From a bacterium (lineage in GTDB: Bacteria > Hydrothermota > Tepidihabitantia > SM23-42 > JAOAFX01), in assembly GCA_036382775.1 (NCBI GenBank), contig DASVHD010000041.1, forward strand, positions 57,832-121,831: a stretch of 64,000 nt of DNA. The letters are read 5' to 3'. The first letter of the stretch is position 1. Each line of letters opens with the position of its first letter. The notes beneath the pieces were generated by a model. It was not told where the DNA came from. It saw only the letters and a program-made list of their open reading frames with translations, and made no database searches. The position numbers and the translations under genes were made by a program. Positions 33,754 through 42,043 of the stretch are shown here, piece by piece.

Positions 33754-36162
33754 ATGCCGCAGGATGAAGAAATAAGAGTGGGTGTCTTTGTCTGTGAATG
33801 CGGAACCAACATTGCCGGATCGGTTGACTGTGACGCGCTAGTAAAAGATTCGGCCGGAATGCCGCACGTGGTTTTCGGCATTAAAAACCGCTATCTGTGC
33901 TCGGAACCGGGCCAACAGGATATAAAAAAGGCAATAAAAGAGCACAAACTGAACCGTGTCGTTATCGCCTCATGCTCGCCGCGCATGCATGAACCGACAT
34001 TCCGCACCTGTGTCTCGGAAGCGGGTTTAAATCCTTATCTCGTTGACATGGCCAACATCAGAGAACAGTGCTCGTGGGTGCATATGGGTGATGTTGCGGG
34101 CGCGACGAAAAAAGCCCGGGACATAATTAAAGCATACGTTGCCCGTGCCGCACATCTTGAACCGCAAGAAGAAAAAGAATTGCCCGTGACAAAAACAGCG
34201 CTGGTTATCGGCGGTGGTGTTGCGGGGATGCAAGCAGCGCTTGATCTCGCAGATGCCGGATATCCGGTCTATCTTGTGGAAAAAGAGCCGTCGCTGGGCG
34301 GTCTTATGGCTCAACTGGCAAAGACCTACCCGACGATGGACTGTGCGATATGAATACTCGGTCCAAAGATGATGGATGTCGGGCGACATCCCAAGATAAA
34401 ACTACTGACCTACAGCGAAGTCGAGTCAATAACAGGTTATGTCGGCAACTTCCATGTGCGAGTCAGAAAAAAGGCGAGGTACGTAAGGGAAAAAGACTGC
34501 ACTGCCTGCGGTGATTGCGCAAAAATCTGCCCGGTGGTAGTGCCGGATGAATACCAGGCGGGTCTTTCATCCCGCAAAGCCATCCATATCCCATTCCCCC
34601 AGGCAGTTCCTTCCGCTTATTTAATCGACATGAAAAACTGTCTTGGCATAAATCCCATCGCGTGCGGTAAATGCGCGGATAAATGCGACAAAAAATGTAT
34701 TGATTATGACATGCGTGAAGAAATCATCGAATTCGACAGCGGCGTGGTGGTGGTCGCCACGGGCATGGATGTTTATGATCCTACCGAGCTTGACGAATAT
34801 CACTATACGCAGTATGACAATGTTGTCACGAGCATGGAATTCGAACGCCTCATCTCGGCGGGCGGACCTTCAGACGGACATTTCATAAGGCCCAGCGACA
34901 GAAAGAGACCGAGGCGCGTCGGTTTTATTCAGTGCGTCGGCTCCCGTTCGGAAAAACGAGGCAAGCCGTACTGCAGCAATATCTGCTGTATGAACACGGT
35001 AAAAGATACACTGCTTCTGAAAGACCACTATCCTGATATCGAGGCAAAAGTATTCTACATCGACATCCGGGCATTCGGCAAAGGGTTTGAAGATCTGTAC
35101 AAACGAAGCAGGGAAATGGGAGTCCGCTATATACGGGGCATCCCCGGCGAAATAACCGAGGACCCGGCCAGCCGCGATTTGAAAATACTGGTGGAAGACA
35201 CCACCTCGAACCGGATTGAAGAACATGAACTCGATATGATTGTCCTCTCGGTCGGCGTCACGCCCAGGCTGGACATGCCGTCGGTTCAGAAACTGCTTAC
35301 GCTTTCCAAAACATCGGACGGTTTCTTCATGGAGGCGCATCCCAAACTCAAACCAGTTGACGCACCGACCAGCGGAGTATTCTTTGCCGGCTGCGCCGAA
35401 GCACCGAAGGATGTTAAGGATTCAGTTACTCAAGCAAGCGCCGCCGCCGCAAGAGCCGGGACGATACTTGCCGCCGGTAAAGTAAAAGTCGAAGCAATTT
35501 CTTCAGATATCAATTCTGATGCATGCCATTTTTGTACTATTTGCGCTCAGGCATGTCCCTATAAGGCGATAACGGTCGACGCAAAAAAGAAAAACATCTC
35601 GTTTGTTGAAGCGATGTGCAAGGGATGCGGAACATGCGGTGCCGAATGCCGTTTCGGTGCGATCAAGATGAAGCATTTCACCGACGATCAGATTATCGGA
35701 CAGATCGATGCCTACCTTGAAAACGATCCTGATGAAAAAGTGATCGTCTTTGCGTGCAATTGGTGCTCGTATGCGGGAGCTGATACATGCGGGGGCGCGA
35801 GGCTGCAGTATCCGGTAAGCCCGCGGCTCATACGCACCATGTGCAGCGGCCGGGTTGATGAGAAATGGGTTATTCATGCCTTCAGGAAAGGCGCGCCCAT
35901 GGTCGTCGTATCAGGCTGCCACTTTGTCGACTGCCACTATATTGACGCCAACCGGTGGACGCAGAAACGAGTGGAAAAACTCTGGGACAAACTCGAAAAG
36001 CTGAAAATCCGGCCGGAACGACTCCTGCTCGAATGGATCAGCGCGGCCGAAGGCCAACGGTTCGCCCGGACCATGCAGGATATCGAACGGCTCAGGCAAA
36101 AAGTTACCAAAGAGGAGATCGCGTACACGATGAGAGTCCTCAGCGATGAAGAGAATAAGTAA
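33754..36162 (+). CDS. hdrA: HdrA-MvhD fusion, selenoprotein (Sec200 at in-frame UGA)
   Basis: 802 residues if the UGA at 34351-34353 is selenocysteine. The start is the ATG at 33754 with GGGGGTGAT upstream. The N-terminal domain (1-150) has 'FVCECGTNIAG' and 'WVHMGDVAGATKKA'. The FAD motif 'VIGGGVAGMQAA' is near 152. Then 'MDCAIU' and '[14 protein letters not shown]' follow. [4Fe-4S] motifs lie near 248 and 300, a C-terminal ferredoxin near 589-640, and an MvhD domain from about 664 ('VIVFACNWCSYAG', 'MCSGRV', 'CHFVDCHY'). The fused MvhD implies direct electron entry from a partner enzyme. It likely forms HdrABC with the two genes before it. Confidence 0.88.
34351..34391 (+). promoter_or_regulatory. 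In-frame UGA and SECIS-like hairpin of the second hdrA
   Basis: UGA at 34351-34353, hairpin GGATGTC-GGGC-GACATCC at 34374-34391, the same spacing as in the first hdrA. From UGA to the end of the hairpin the two genes differ at a single, silent base, while the codons before UGA differ freely. Confidence 0.75.
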
Positions 36163-36167
36163 AAATA

Positions 36168-36300
36168 GTCGTATGGTCGTGTGGTCTGATAGTCTAATCG
36201 TCTTATAGTCTGATAGTCTAATCGTCTTATAGTCTTATGGTCTTCTGGTCTTGACTATCCGACTATCAGACCATCGGACAATAGGACTATTGGACCAAAG
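36168..36300. repeat. 8-bp-period array with inverted halves, the most regular copy
   Basis: GTC at 36168, 36176, 36184, 36192, 36200, 36208, 36216, 36224, 36232, 36240 and 36248 (eleven units), then GAC at 36253, 36261, 36269, 36277, 36285 and 36293 (six units). All steps are exactly 8 bp. It fills the spacer between the second hdrA and the small zinc-ribbon gene. Confidence 0.85.
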
Positions 36301-36311
36301 CAGGAGGTTTT

Positions 36312-36464
36312 ATGCCTGACGAAGCTGATTTCAAATGTTTAAGGTGCGGCGCTGAATTCAAACTGCATTACGTCAAAAATGTGATCGAGGAACACACCTG
36401 CCCGAAATGCGGGTCAAACAGCGTGCGGCTGGTGAAAAAACCGGTCAGTCTGGAAAAACCGTAG
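36312..36464 (+). CDS. Small zinc-ribbon protein (50 aa)
   Basis: 50 residues with AGGAGG five bases before the ATG. 'CLRCGAEF' and 'CPKCGSN' form a Cys4 zinc ribbon of the FmdB or rubredoxin-like kind. It closes the kor-hdr operon right after the last array. Function is unknown; a role in assembly or regulation of the redox complex is only a guess. Confidence 0.75.
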   Translation: MPDEADFKCLRCGAEFKLHYVKNVIEEHTCPKCGSNSVRLVKKPVSLEKP

Positions 36465-36494
36465 AATCTGCTTGCTCTTTTTAGTCTGCCCCCC

Positions 36495-36586
36495 TCCTTA
36501 ATCCTCCCCCTCGAGGGCAACGTGGAAAAAATTCTCTGGTAATAACTGGTGTCCCTGCGGGAGGGAGGGAAGGGTGGGGGTGTTTA
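36495..36586. repeat. C-rich/G-rich imperfect inverted repeat at the operon end
   Basis: A pyrimidine stretch (CCCCCCTCC, CCTCCCCCTCGAGGG) faces a purine stretch (GGGAGGGAGGG, GGGTGGGGG) across about 50 bases. It lies between converging genes and could act as a bidirectional transcript end. A similar sequence lies at 63418-63560. Confidence 0.45.
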
Positions 36587-37429
36587 TTACGTCCCATTCC
36601 ATCCAATGATCCGGGCCATCAGCCACCAAAAAGCTTTGCCTTTCTGGTCGCAGCTTTCGTAGGTCGTATGCGCGGCCTCGTCACCGTGAAATTGCTGATG
36701 TTCCGCGGGCACGGATGTACCATTGTAATCGTAGGTTTCGTACTCCCACTCGTTCGTCCCCGTGTTAAACCACCAGCAGTCAAGATCGCCGAAGTCAAAA
36801 AGTATCTTATCATTCTGCTCGCAGTAATCCCGGATCTGTTGGTTCCGAAGATGGCGGTTATAACCTTCGTCGCCGGTAGCCTGGGCATTCCCGGTCGCAT
36901 ATACGAAAATCACGTCCGGGAACTCATCCTCAAGCACGGCCATCGAATCCAGGTAAGCCTGGACTTCTTCCTGAGTATAGCCGTCCAGCTGCGTGCACCA
37001 CATCCACATGGAAATCGTGATACTCGGATTACTATTCAAAACATCCCGGGTAAGGTTCATACCCTCTTGTGATTGCCAGTATAGTTCAGGGGTTATGTAG
37101 GTGTCTGTCTCCTGGCCATCGAATATGCACAGCGCGCCGGCAACAACGGGCAGGGAACTGTATCCGATCTCAACATTGTATGTTGCATCCGTACTCTCTA
37201 TCCGCTCAAGACCGATCGTGATCTGCCCGCCGTGCGACGTGTGGGCATAATGCGCGCTCAGGGTCATTGCCGAATCGATCCACTGCGCCGGGATGTCGGA
37301 CAGAACTGAACAAGTGTGATCAACGCCGAAAGATTCAGGCGGCGTACCCTGGTCATCTTCTTTGCAGGAAGTCAGTGCGAAGGTCACAATAATGCACATA
37401 TTTAATATGGTTTGCAGGATTATCTTCAT
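36587..37429 (-). CDS. Predicted secreted lipoprotein of unknown function
   Basis: 280 residues. A short signal peptide ends in the lipobox 'FALTSC' (Cys22), so the protein should be lipid-anchored. The mature part contains 'HYAHTSHGGQI', 'SMWMWCTQLDGYTQEEVQAYLD', 'VIFVYATGNAQ' and 'HGDEAAHTTYES', loosely like an SGNH-hydrolase layout, but I do not recognise a named family. Several conserved-looking His and Trp residues suggest an enzyme. It is a single gene between the kor-hdr operon and repeats. Confidence 0.7.
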   Translation of the reverse strand: MKIILQTILNMCIIVTFALTSCKEDDQGTPPESFGVDHTCSVLSDIPAQWIDSAMTLSAHYAHTSHGGQITIGLERIESTDATYNVEIGYSSLPVVAGALCIFDGQETDTYITPELYWQSQEGMNLTRDVLNSNPSITISMWMWCTQLDGYTQEEVQAYLDSMAVLEDEFPDVIFVYATGNAQATGDEGYNRHLRNQQIRDYCEQNDKILFDFGDLDCWWFNTGTNEWEYETYDYNGTSVPAEHQQFHGDEAAHTTYESCDQKGKAFWWLMARIIGWNGT

Positions 37430-37496
37430 TTTTTCTTTTCTCCTTTTCTGGTTTTGATTATATATGCATGAGTACGGATGTCAACCCTCCGTTACC

Positions 37497-37569
37497 GTAG
37501 CGTCCATCTTTAGATGGACGGTTTCTGAGTTTTCTGAGATATTTTCGTCCGGATGAATCCGGACGCTAC
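37497..37569. repeat. REP pair with GTAG and CTAC ends
   Basis: GTAG, hairpin CGTCCATC-TTTA-GATGGACG (37501-37520), spacer, hairpin CGTCCGGAT-GA-ATCCGGACG (37546-37565), then CTAC. It is the same unit as at 22921-22996. The rest of the 298-bp gap 37430-37727 holds a half copy of the GCTCTGCCACTAC element (about 37606-37618) and small hairpins such as AACTC-TTTC-GAGTT (about 37691-37704); no gene was seen. Confidence 0.75.
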
Positions 37570-37727
37570 GAACAGAGTCCCGCAAGGCGGAATTTCCGCT
37601 TCGCTCCAACAAGCTCTGCCACTACAGACTATGTACTACTTACTCTTACGAGTTACCCGGATTTAAGCCGTAAGGCTTTTATCATTTATAAAACTCTTTC
37701 GAGTTAACTCCTTTCCTTACATCCCTT

Positions 37728-38954
37728 CTATTTTTTCCCGAATTGCTTTTCCCAGTCTATCTTGCCGGTCATCTGCATCACGATGAAAAGCGTGACTATA
37801 CAGAGGATCGTGATGGCAAGCCCGGTGTATCCCTCCAGGAAGAAAGTGTACGAAAAAAGCACCAGGTACACGGCTTGGGCAATTCCGGTCTGGAGGAACG
37901 CGAAGCGCGCACCGGTCACGAGCCGCATGTAGGATATAACCAGGAAGATCGAGACCACCGATGATATTATCAGCGCGAGATTTATATCCGCGTGATCCGC
38001 CAGGTAGGCGAGCAGAAGATGAAATGTGAAAAAAGCGGCGCAGATAAAGAAAAAATTCATGGGGTGGACCTTGATCTGCCCCAGGGTAACGATGATGAAC
38101 ATCAGGAACAGAAAAAGGAAGAGCGACACCGGCGCGAAAAAGGTCACGCGGCTGACGAATGGTCCCGGGTTGACCTTTTGAGGCATTTTCATGCCGATCT
38201 GGATCCCGGATATGAGGTCACGATAATTCCAGTTCAGCTTCCAACCCTGGTCCGACGCCACTTTTTCGGTCGGCGAGATGCTGTTCTCGGGGAAATCGAT
38301 CTTTTTAAAATCGGTCGTCATCGCCAGGTTGAAATTCTCGATATGCGACACGCTGCTGCCAAAAATGTACCACCATTCATCCATGCCTTGTGATTCGTAG
38401 GCGATCGCCACTTCACGGGACTCGCCCGGTTTCATCGAATTCACGTACTGGATCTTTCCGTTCTCGGGTTTTATACCCTTGGTCTTTACATTGTCGATCT
38501 CGAACGAAAAATTATCGTACACGCCTTCGGTCGTCGGGAAATAGTACTCAAAAAGGATATCACGCGTCTGGTCAGTGGTATTTACGACCTTGTACGACGA
38601 TCTGAAACCGACTTTATACGTGGAATACCAGAGCAGGCCTTTCCTGCGGTGTTCCAGTTTCAGGTCTACCGAAATATCGCTGCTTGTCAGATTGATCGGA
38701 TGATCGGTCGTTTCCACTCTGTTCTCGACGATCTTCTCATTTCCGGTATATGTCGTGATCTGTTTTTCTTCCCTGGTCTGGTAGAACACGTAGGGCGCGT
38801 ATTGTTTTTGCACGGTTCCCCATAACTGACCGACCGCATTCTTCAGCTTGAGATCCTGTTCCGCGGTCCTGGAGGTAGTGATCCCTCCGAGTATTACCCA
38901 TGCCACGCTCGTGCACGCGAAAATGAACGCGAGCGCGCCGATCCTTTTGCCCAT
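37728..38954 (-). CDS. CreD-like inner-membrane protein
   Basis: 408 residues with AGGAGG before the ATG at 38954. An N-terminal signal anchor is followed by a periplasmic domain of about 240 residues and six C-terminal helices. 'HPMNFFFICAAFFTFHLLLAY' is close to the CreD 'HP...' helix motif and the end 'MTGKIDWEKQFG' matches the CreD tail. CreD affects envelope integrity in proteobacteria; its biochemical role is unknown. No creBC genes are near. Confidence 0.75.
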   Translation of the reverse strand: MGKRIGALAFIFACTSVAWVILGGITTSRTAEQDLKLKNAVGQLWGTVQKQYAPYVFYQTREEKQITTYTGNEKIVENRVETTDHPINLTSSDISVDLKLEHRRKGLLWYSTYKVGFRSSYKVVNTTDQTRDILFEYYFPTTEGVYDNFSFEIDNVKTKGIKPENGKIQYVNSMKPGESREVAIAYESQGMDEWWYIFGSSVSHIENFNLAMTTDFKKIDFPENSISPTEKVASDQGWKLNWNYRDLISGIQIGMKMPQKVNPGPFVSRVTFFAPVSLFLFLFLMFIIVTLGQIKVHPMNFFFICAAFFTFHLLLAYLADHADINLALIISSVVSIFLVISYMRLVTGARFAFLQTGIAQAVYLVLFSYTFFLEGYTGLAITILCIVTLFIVMQMTGKIDWEKQFGKK

Positions 38955-39080
38955 TAATTCCTCCTGTGTTAGATGTTATATATATGACAATTATGCCTTT
39001 GCATTTGTTTATATGGATCTTCTATTATCGTGGTAGTCGAGTTTATTGAAAATCCTCGAAGGGGACTCGGCCGTAATTTT

Positions 39081-39102
39081 GCAGAGCAAGCTCTGCCACT
39101 AC
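39081..39102. repeat. REP-like hairpin GCAGAG/CTCTGC with CTAC foot
   Basis: GCAGAG-CAAG-CTCTGC is followed by CACTAC. A partial copy lies near 37606. It is in the 210-bp gap 38955-39164, which has no gene. Confidence 0.45.
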
Positions 39103-39164
39103 AGATATTATGCCAAGAGCGCAGTTGCGAAGCGTATTGTTGATTATTATCATAACCACTAAAG

Positions 39165-39809
39165 TTACTGTGTTAGGAGTCGCAGCGTACTGCGAAACAT
39201 CATGATGCCGAAATATATGACCAGCAGGCCAAGTATCAGCGGTATGATCCTTATTAAAACAGCCCTTCCCTTGCCCAGCGAGGCGATGCTCGCGATGAAC
39301 GTCAGCCACGCGTAATCCAGCCATACGTGCGCGACATAGATCACACCGACACCCAGCAAGCCAGCCCGTTCCATGGCTTCAGAGATCAATGGCGTCCCGA
39401 TACCGACCCACCAGGCAATGAAATAAGGATTAAAGGCAGAAAGGGCTACGCCCGTGACAAATGGCGACAATGCGTATTTGCCAGTATCTGCTCCTGCAGT
39501 CCCCGATCCGGTCAAATCGATCTTCGTGCGGATCGTATCCCGGATCGTTAAAAACCCGAACAGCAAGAGGAAAAACGCGCCGACAAATCCGATACTTATC
39601 ATCGCCGCGCGGTTCTTGAATATCGCGGCGACGCCCGCGGACAGAATCAGCACCAGCGGGAATTCCACGACGGTGTGCCCGAGGCTTGCTTCAATACCGG
39701 CGCGCCAGCCTTTTTTCAGACCGGCCGCGGCGATCGCCGTGGTCAAAGGTCCGGGCGCAAAGGCACCTGACGCGCTGATGGTCATGACTTTCAAAAGCAA
39801 CGGGAACAT
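39165..39809 (-). CDS. LysE/RhtB-family exporter
   Basis: 214 residues with six predicted helices. The N-terminal 'SGAFAPGPLTTAIAAAGLKKGWRAGIEASLGH' is the LysE hallmark with the G-x-x-x-GPG-like motif. 'FNPYFIAWW' in the middle is also diagnostic. Such proteins export amino acids or related metabolites across the inner membrane. The cargo is not predictable. It follows the DUF5916 gene by 16 bp and probably shares its promoter. Confidence 0.85.
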   Translation of the reverse strand: MFPLLLKVMTISASGAFAPGPLTTAIAAAGLKKGWRAGIEASLGHTVVEFPLVLILSAGVAAIFKNRAAMISIGFVGAFFLLLFGFLTIRDTIRTKIDLTGSGTAGADTGKYALSPFVTGVALSAFNPYFIAWWVGIGTPLISEAMERAGLLGVGVIYVAHVWLDYAWLTFIASIASLGKGRAVLIRIIPLILGLLVIYFGIMMFRSTLRLLTQ

Positions 39810-39825
39810 TCAGCGGGTCCTAATA

Positions 39826-41928
39826 TTAAAAATAAAAGAGGTATTTCACTTTTATCGCACTGATGAAATATTTAGACTGTAGGCGTTCATCAACTCGTTC
39901 TCTGTAGTCATTGACCGCGATATAGAACCAGCTCTTGGGCAGAAAATTCCAGGAAAAAAGAAAGCCAAGCCGGTTCGAACTAAGGGCGATGTCAGCAACG
40001 TGAGTTTCGGGGATCAAGGCAACAATTTCGTCGAAAATTCTGAGCTCGATGTCCCTGCTGACCGAATAAGTTATTTCCGGTGTCATGACCAGCGTCATGG
40101 CCAGGATCGAATTGGTCGTATCCCACTCGACCCATAAATAAGATTCGATCTCCGGGGATAAACTCGGTATCACCCGATAGCCGCCCCAAAATTCGTTCAT
40201 GCTTTGATAAGCCAATATATTTCGCGAATAATTGTAGCGATAGCTGCACGATAGGTACGTTCCCCACCAATTTTTGCTGCCGCTCTGCCAGGTCTCAAAG
40301 TACATATACCGCAATAAATAATTCGTATCCGCCTCATAATAAGGACCACCCGCAATTCGGCAAAGCAGTTCCTGTCCGTTTCTGAAACTGGGCCATGTCG
40401 CGAGATAAATGACCTTCGACCAATCATTACTGCCGGGTTCCTGAACGATATAGCCGCCTGGACCGATCGTCCAATCCCTGACAAACCCTTCTGAATATGT
40501 CCACCAGAACGGATTATATGTGTCGATCCGCTTCCTGCCAGACCACGGGACATAGCCGATCTCGCTCACATCGAATGAGTCACCGACCAGTTCACAGTGT
40601 GAGGTCATGAGCAGTCTCTTGTACATCGCGGAATAACCCATGGATGCCGCCCAATCGCGTTTTCGGTTGCGGTCACTAACGGCGGCCTGAAAGATCATTT
40701 TACCAACGGGATTATTCAAAACACCATCGACATCGACCACATAATTGTAATCATCTTGGTTGGCATACATACCGTTGAACAAGGTGCCGAGATCAATGTT
40801 GCCCGGCATTCTCTGTTTTGCCCTGAATACACCGAATGTCCTTGCCGGTTCAATAATGGTGTTGCTGGTATCACGGTATTCGTCGGTGTAGGCACCGAAT
40901 ACTCCCGCATTGAATTTCTCGGATTTTGTCGTTAATTTAATGCCACCCAGTATCGGCACGCTTTCATCACCCATTGATTTGCCGATCCGGCGTGAGTAAA
41001 AAACTTTCAGCAATGAAACGATACTAAAGAGACCAAGGCTCGGCATCCTGAAAATATCAAATCCCTCGATAAAGAACGGCCTTCGTTCGCTCAAGTAGAC
41101 CGGATACTGAGACAGGTTCAAGGCATAGGGATCAGACTCGATCTGCGCAAAATCAGGCAATACGGTGGCGTTGACCGTGGTCTGCGGCGTGGCATCCCAT
41201 TTGAAGTTCAGACTGCCGCTTGGTTTTATTTCTTCGTCGTCACTGATCGTATTGTACCGGACATAAGCTTCAGGATATAGTTCGAAATAATAGCCCGTCG
41301 AGCGAGGTTCAACGCATTTCAGCGCACCGAATTTTGATATGAGGAACTGTTCGGTCAGCAATACTTCAGTCCAGTAATCGGTTTCCCTTATCGCAGCGGT
41401 ATAGCGCGCGAAATTCACACCCCATTCGGATAATTCTTTCTTATAACGGATCGATTTGAAAGGAATTTTTATTTCGACTTCATAGCGGTCGTCGTAAATT
41501 TTTACGCCGCGGTACCAGACTCCATCCCACGAAGCATCGGTATTAAGCCCATTATCGAGCATCATGCCGTCCTCGATCACGCCGCTTATTGTCGTTTGGA
41601 AAAAATAGGCCGTGTTCTTGCTCGCCATAGGATCTAAATATAACACCACATAATCTTCATATAATCCGGGGTATACCGTCGGTTTATTCTGACGGCAGTG
41701 ACAGCGGTATGCCACGTACAGGTTATTTTTATCCTGAAGCAAATAAACCACTGTCGTATCCGTAGGTATGCCTTTTTCATAAGGTTTGAACTGAATGAAA
41801 TCATTCGCCGAATCCGCCTGCTGCCAGATCTCCTCGATGAAACCGTCGATTTTGGGCGCGATATCTGAGTATCTGGTTTCAATAATTTTATCACTTTGCC
41901 CTAACAGTGCCCAGAGTAAGATGAACAC
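39826..41928 (-). CDS. CBM9-like/DUF5916 outer-membrane beta-barrel protein
   Basis: 700 residues, starting at a GTG with GGAGG four bases upstream. A short signal peptide is followed by a CBM9-type domain ('APKIDGFIEEIWQQA', 'VAYRCHC', 'YEVEIKIPFKSI'). The DUF5916 region follows ('DFAQIESDPYALNLS', 'ERRPFFIEG', 'YSRRIG'), then many alternating strands of a predicted barrel. The family is common in FCB bacteria and outer-membrane located; its substrate is unknown. The promoter at 41956-41983 is divergent from the cyclase gene. Confidence 0.85.
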   Translation of the reverse strand: MFILLWALLGQSDKIIETRYSDIAPKIDGFIEEIWQQADSANDFIQFKPYEKGIPTDTTVVYLLQDKNNLYVAYRCHCRQNKPTVYPGLYEDYVVLYLDPMASKNTAYFFQTTISGVIEDGMMLDNGLNTDASWDGVWYRGVKIYDDRYEVEIKIPFKSIRYKKELSEWGVNFARYTAAIRETDYWTEVLLTEQFLISKFGALKCVEPRSTGYYFELYPEAYVRYNTISDDEEIKPSGSLNFKWDATPQTTVNATVLPDFAQIESDPYALNLSQYPVYLSERRPFFIEGFDIFRMPSLGLFSIVSLLKVFYSRRIGKSMGDESVPILGGIKLTTKSEKFNAGVFGAYTDEYRDTSNTIIEPARTFGVFRAKQRMPGNIDLGTLFNGMYANQDDYNYVVDVDGVLNNPVGKMIFQAAVSDRNRKRDWAASMGYSAMYKRLLMTSHCELVGDSFDVSEIGYVPWSGRKRIDTYNPFWWTYSEGFVRDWTIGPGGYIVQEPGSNDWSKVIYLATWPSFRNGQELLCRIAGGPYYEADTNYLLRYMYFETWQSGSKNWWGTYLSCSYRYNYSRNILAYQSMNEFWGGYRVIPSLSPEIESYLWVEWDTTNSILAMTLVMTPEITYSVSRDIELRIFDEIVALIPETHVADIALSSNRLGFLFSWNFLPKSWFYIAVNDYRERVDERLQSKYFISAIKVKYLFYF

Positions 41929-41955
41929 AGAACCTCCATTTCTATTATTGTATTG

Positions 41956-41983
41956 AGCATATACATATCCATGAGAAAGTCAA
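41956..41983 (-). promoter_or_regulatory. Promoter of the DUF5916 gene
   Basis: On the minus strand: -35 TTGACT (41983-41978), 16-bp spacer, -10 TATGCT (41961-41956). It is divergent from the promoter at 42005-42032. Confidence 0.6.
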
Positions 41984-42004
41984 CCGGACCATTTTAGATG
42001 CTCG

Positions 42005-42032
42005 TTGACTATGCAATATTCTTTGCTATAAT
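42005..42032 (+). promoter_or_regulatory. Promoter of the cyclase-ATPase-TPR gene
   Basis: -35 TTGACT (42005-42010), 16-bp spacer, -10 TATAAT (42027-42032). The ATG at 42044 is only 11 bases beyond the -10 and has no ribosome site, so the leader would be a few bases at most. Confidence 0.7.
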
Positions 42033-42043
42033 TGATAAAATAA

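Noticed and set aside
36168..36300. CRISPR array
   Set aside because: Units are 8 bp, degenerate and without spacers, and no cas gene is present.
23087..36464. Archaeal (methanogen) origin because of hdr genes
   Set aside because: Surrounding genes are bacterial (mfd, ptb, recO), the promoters are bacterial sigma-70 type, and bacterial Hdr-like complexes are known.
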